Of a stretch of DNA of 35,827 nucleotides, positions 32,277 to 35,827 are shown in pieces. The stretch comes from Elysia marginata (lineage: Eukaryota > Mollusca > Gastropoda > Plakobranchidae): NCBI GenBank assembly GCA_019649035.1, contig BMAT01009626.1, forward strand, positions 629,821 through 665,647, written 5' to 3'. Each line of letters starts with the position of its first letter. Positions within the stretch are counted from its first letter, which is position 1. The notes beneath the pieces are model-generated. The model saw nothing but the letters and a program-made list of their open reading frames with translations, was not told the DNA's origin and did not search any database. Both the position numbers and the translations under genes were made by a program.

Positions 32277-33402
32277 TATTTATTTCTTTAGTAGCGCTTT
32301 TCCTTTTTACAAGCCCGAAGCACTTTACACTGGGTGAAACTGTCACATAGATGACACTATATAGTTGACATGGAAACATATTTGACTTAAACAAAATATT
32401 ATTAAGTAGACTCACAATAAGCGTAGTTTGAAAGAAAAAGAAAAAAAAACTATTGCAATGCATGTGATGACCATGGCTAAAAATAAAAAAAAAACACAAG
32501 TAAAACGATGTAGAGGAACATAATTATGTTTTATAGTTAAAAGCAAGCTACATTAAAAAGCTAAATGGTAGGCATAGAAGAAAGACAAAAGGTACATTTA
32601 CAGAGAATAAAAAAAGTTTTGATTTATGTACAACAGCTTAAATGAATACAACATCACAAGTGCTGATAAAACCTTTAATTCTTTTAACTTAGGTGTGATC
32701 ACAATATACTTTGGAAAACAAATATGTTTTAGGCTTTTTTTTTAAATTGCCTGCGTGAAAGTGCTTTTCAAATTTTCCGGAAGGGCATTCCATGTGTATC
32801 CACCTTGGTAGTCAAATATTCTTTTTCCGAAAGACTTCAGTTTAAGACGAGGTATTACAAATGTATTCTTTGAGCAGAGGGTAGGGATCTGTTTGATGTG
32901 TATTTTTTTCAATTTATTGCTAAGATAGGAAGTTCTCTCAGATATGTTTTGACATTAAAAAACAAGAGATGCAATTTTATAGTCGATTCTAGTTTTAATT
33001 GGAAGCCATTGCAATTCATGAAGAACAGGTGTGATAGGTATTCTTTTGACTATTCTAGCAGCGTGATTTTGAACTTTTTGTAACCGATCTATCTTTTTGT
33101 CTGGCAACCCTTCAAGTAGGGAATTACAGTAGTCTAGTCTTGATAGAACCAAAGAAAACAAAAGTTAATTTGCAGCCTCTAGGGATATGTATTGCCTTAT
33201 GGCTGAAATTCTTCTCAATTCAAAATGACACGACTTAATAATATTGGAGATATGTTGATCTAGTGAGAGCGTTGAGTCTAATGTTACTCCCAGGTTCTTA
33301 ATGAAACTTTTGGGGATTATCTTGATCAGAAATAGTAATCGTTGGGAAGCTTATATGCTTGGTTAAGTTAGGGTTAGAGATAGATATGATCTCAGTCTTG
33401 TC

Positions 33403-33855
33403 TTACTTTAATTTCAGCATGTATGACATCATCCATGATGAGATGTGTTTGAGGCAGGGATTTAAAGCTGATAAAACGTGGGATAATCCATAAGTTTTAA
33501 CAGATTTATACAGATGAGTATCATCAGCACAGAAGTGATAGTTGAAACCATACTGGTCTATAATCTCAGAGAGCTGCTGTGAATACATTGAAAATAAAAT
33601 TGGACCGAGTACCGATCTTTGCGGCACACCAAAATTAACTGCTCGAGTGTTGGACATAGTGAATCTAGTTTTAACTGATTGTGTTCTACCTGATTTATAA
33701 GATGAGAACCAGTTATGAGCAATGCCCTCAATACCAAACGTTTTCATCAATCGGATCAGAGGTAAATGAAGATCAATAGAATCGAAGGCTGCATAGAGAT
33801 CAAGGAGACAGAGAAGAGTAACATTCCTAGAGTCACAACGAGGATAGAATATCAA
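33403..33855 (-). pseudogene. LINE reverse-transcriptase core fragment
   Basis: The longest intact piece of the LINE, about 150 codons covering RT motifs from the first catalytic Asp (DLYAAFDS) to the DD pair in CADDTHLY. The Gly-to-Arg change in GVPQR and Tyr-to-Cys before ADD would be expected to harm activity, and flanking segments are in other frames. Confidence 0.88.
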
Positions 33856-34390
33856 ATGTAACTTTTAGGAGGGCAGTCTCTGTGCTATGTTTGCTACAGA
33901 TTATTATTTTTTACTAAGATGGGTCTCAAGCTATGTAAGTATGACTTTTTCGAGAACCTTCGAAAGTAATGGAAGGTTTGAGACGGGTCGGTAATTATTT
34001 AGGCTGTTTTGATCGAGGCTAGTCTTTTTGAGTTGTCGAACAATAGCAGTTTTGAAGCACTCTCGGTTCCACTCGAGAGAGACTCATTAATATATTTTAC
34101 TATCGATGGTCATAGAGAATCGATATTTTAACCAAATAGATCCCCAGGAAGCGGATCGAGCTCACAAAATGCCTTTGGCGACGATATAATGAATTCTGGG
34201 GTCACTGAGGTGAAGTGGCGAAGTGGGAGACCAACAAAGGGACTAAAATATGGTGTTTGGCTGTTTGAATCGAATTTCTCTCGGATTTTTCTAATCTTTT
34301 CTAAAGAAGGCTTCGATGGACTGCAGGTTTTTCTGTAGGATGGTCTGGTTGAGAAATTCTTTAAAGGTGTTGCAGTGTTACAATAATGTA

Positions 34391-34885
34391 ATTTTAAACT
34401 GATTGTAAATACTCCTACTCCTTACTCCTACCCCCACTTCCATCAACTATTTGTTTTTCGTAGAAGGCAATCTTTATAAATTTGAGAGTTTTTAAAAACT
34501 TTTCTCATATATCTGGGTTTTGATTGAGAGTTTTTTCATACCATCGACATTTATTTAAAGATAGACAACAGTTAGATCTACTTAGTAAATATACAAACAA
34601 TTTTAAATTATAGATCTTCCATTAATGCGGCAGTGAGCTCGTTCATAAAAATATAAATAATGTGCTCAAGTTAATTGAATTATTAGCTCATCGTCGTTTC
34701 ATTATTTGCTGTCCAAATTCAAGGCGTGACCGAAAAGCCCGGCCTGTTCAACTATAGTTTTCTAACTCATCGTTTCACAGGTAAAAATTATACACGAAAT
34801 GATTGCTTAGGAAGTCTGGTATTCAAGTGATTTAAATTTTTACTATTGGTTATTATGTCTGTCAACAAACATGCACTATACTGAG
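34391..34885. other. Intergenic sequence without recognised features
   Basis: AT-rich; no conserved frame or repeat was recognised beyond the likely 5' limit of the LINE. Confidence 0.4.
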
Positions 34886-34887
34886 AG

Positions 34888-35217
34888 CAAGCGTCGTTCA
34901 GTGGTTAGCGAGTCGCACTTGTGATGCGGTGGTCGCGGGTTTGATTGCCATCACGACGCATGTTATAACTGCCTTAGGAAAGCAATTCATCTCAACTTTC
35001 CTCAGTCCACAAACTGTGATATTGGTACCTGGCTGAAGGTATTGCTTGAAATTTGTGGAATGTTAGTATTTGAGCGCATAACAGGCAGTCATACAGTCAT
35101 GCTCTGAAATATATGAGTTTAGTTTTCTTTGGTATGTATTGGCCCGCTAGGGTAAATATGCTCAGTCTTGAGACTGCCTTCGGCAGAAGAAGACTAAAAC
35201 CGAATTATTTTCCTTAA
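34888..35217 (+). mobile_element. Second tRNA-derived SINE-like repeat (degenerate)
   Basis: The head resembles a tRNA: TCGTTCAGTGGTTAGCG (A-box with one mismatch) and GGGTTTGATTGCC (B-box-like). A body containing CCTTAGGAAAGCAATTCATC follows. Near the 3' end two hairpins overlap, CAGTCTTGAGACTG (35163-35176) and CTGCCTTCGGCAG (35174-35186). The element then trails off near GACTAAAACC. No target duplication was found, so the ends are approximate. It differs from the 28.8-kb SINE. Confidence 0.6.
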
Positions 35218-35649
35218 AGGTTTGCGTGTACAATATATGTTAAATATTGACCGTCAGCATTTAGTAGGCGATTCGTCGCAACAATTCTTCTTGAATTAAC
35301 TTTCCCGATATGTTTATGTATTTGCAATTTATGGTGTCCTTACAAATTCTTTGGTCTCTTTTTTTTTTAATTGCCCATGTTCTAACTCTTGCCAAAAATT
35401 GGAAAAGATTCTTGTGCACATAATATAATTATTTGCTTATAGTTGGGTTGTATGGCCTGGCATTTAGACCGTCTCACGGATTGCACACCTTGGCACTACA
35501 TATAATTTTCAAACAGTATACTTTGGTTGTTTGCTTTGAAAGTTTTTTCATTGTCAGTGCAAGGGTACGACTCAGCAGAGCGATTACTTTGAATGATGTG
35601 CTTCGATTACAAATACCGATCGTTTTTACGGACAGTGATTGTCGGCGTG

Positions 35650-35657
35650 TGACGTCA
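35650..35657. promoter_or_regulatory. Palindromic TGACGTCA (full CRE) site
   Basis: An exact 8-bp CREB/ATF consensus within a small CpG-containing patch (35560-35700). A donor-like ACAG|GTAAAC follows at about 35670. One isolated 8-mer can occur by chance, and no gene is recognised beside it. Confidence 0.25.
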
Positions 35658-35702
35658 TTATTGTGTGATACAGGTAAACACCGGCCATTCTTTCTGGACG
35701 CA

Positions 35703-35791
35703 CAATAGTAGTAGCAGTAGGAGCAACAATGGCAGTAGCTTGTGCATGTGTAGTAATAGCAGCAGGAGCAGTTATGGTAGTGGTGACAGTA

Positions 35792-35827
<36 letters not shown>
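35703..35827 (+). repeat. Trinucleotide repeat, degenerate AGY units then (TAG)n
   Basis: Interrupted AGT/AGC/AGG-type units from 35703, becoming pure (TAG)n from about 35790 and continuing past the window end. Confidence 0.95.

Larger units (their letters stand above)
32231..34390 (-). mobile_element. CR1/L2-like non-LTR retrotransposon, 5'-truncated and decayed
   Basis: Conserved ORF2 blocks appear in the expected order when read on the minus strand. KIRKIREKF lies near 34300 and LRHFTSVTPEFI near 34200. CFKTAIVRQLKK and NNYRPVSNLPLLSKVLEKV lie near 34050-33950. The RT core is LLDLYAAFDSIDLH near 33800, GVPQRSVLGPILFSMY near 33620, and CADDTHLY near 33520. Then come LSRLDYCNSLLEGLP near 33130, ITPVLHELQWLP, and RLKLKSFGKRIF...WNALPENLKS near 32840-32770. 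The 3' end is the AAT tail at 32231-32272. The frame is broken several times, and two signature positions are changed (GVPQG to GVPQR; YADD to CADD). The endonuclease domain is absent, consistent with 5' truncation. Confidence 0.9.

Noticed and set aside
32095-32499. 134-codon minus-strand frame containing an Ile run
   Set aside because: The Ile run is the translated (AAT)n tail of the LINE; the remainder is LINE 3' UTR and flank.
1-35827. CRISPR array, phage, operon or bacterial gene cluster
   Set aside because: No evenly spaced repeat-spacer structure and no long intact prokaryotic frames; split exons show nuclear animal DNA.

Overview
This window is animal nuclear DNA. It is AT-rich, with long introns that use GT-AG splice sites, no operons and no bacterial-style gene packing. 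It holds the 3' nine coding exons of one recognisable plus-strand gene, a type II phosphatidylinositol-5-phosphate 4-kinase (PIP4K2 family). The first exon or exons, about 48 residues by comparison with the human proteins, lie upstream of the window. The mix of tRNA-derived SINEs, a decayed mariner, a CR1/L2-like LINE, (CT)n tracts and frequent TAGGCCTA-type motifs suggests a lophotrochozoan, perhaps a gastropod mollusc. That taxonomic guess is inference only.

Layout. 1-1409: tail of the upstream intron, nothing recognised. 1410-19294: nine exons (1410-1507, 3403-3499, 8617-8769, 9000-9146, 13220-13258, 13457-13570, 15280-15450, 18443-18575, 19110-19294). They join in a single open frame of 1137 nt, which is 378 residues plus TAA. 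The introns carry a small LINE scrap (2917-3114), a complete but dead mariner with TA flanks (4460-5833), a degenerate pyrimidine-rich tandem array (about 10380-11155), a piggyBac-like MITE flanked by TTAA (12204-12500), a hAT-like terminus (about 12520-12610), and several unclassified CpG-containing blocks.

19295-28300: about 9 kb of AT-rich, gene-free and nearly transposon-free sequence that probably contains a long 3' UTR and then flanking DNA. 28321-35827: intergenic DNA with a tRNA-derived SINE in a perfect 12-bp target duplication, a CT-rich block, a 5'-truncated CR1/L2-like LINE on the minus strand (about 32231-34390), two further tRNA-like repeats, and a (TAG)n tract that runs off the window end.

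The kinase converts PI5P to PI(4,5)P2 and keeps the family's catalytic landmarks: the ATP lysine, MDYS...GIHD, the LID/IID aspartate and the HGAGAEIS activation loop. Its most interesting feature is MRNVF where human PIP4K2A and PIP4K2B have TRNVF, the guanine-contacting motif tied to GTP sensing. No new multi-gene system was found. The window is one conserved gene plus transposon debris and low-complexity DNA.
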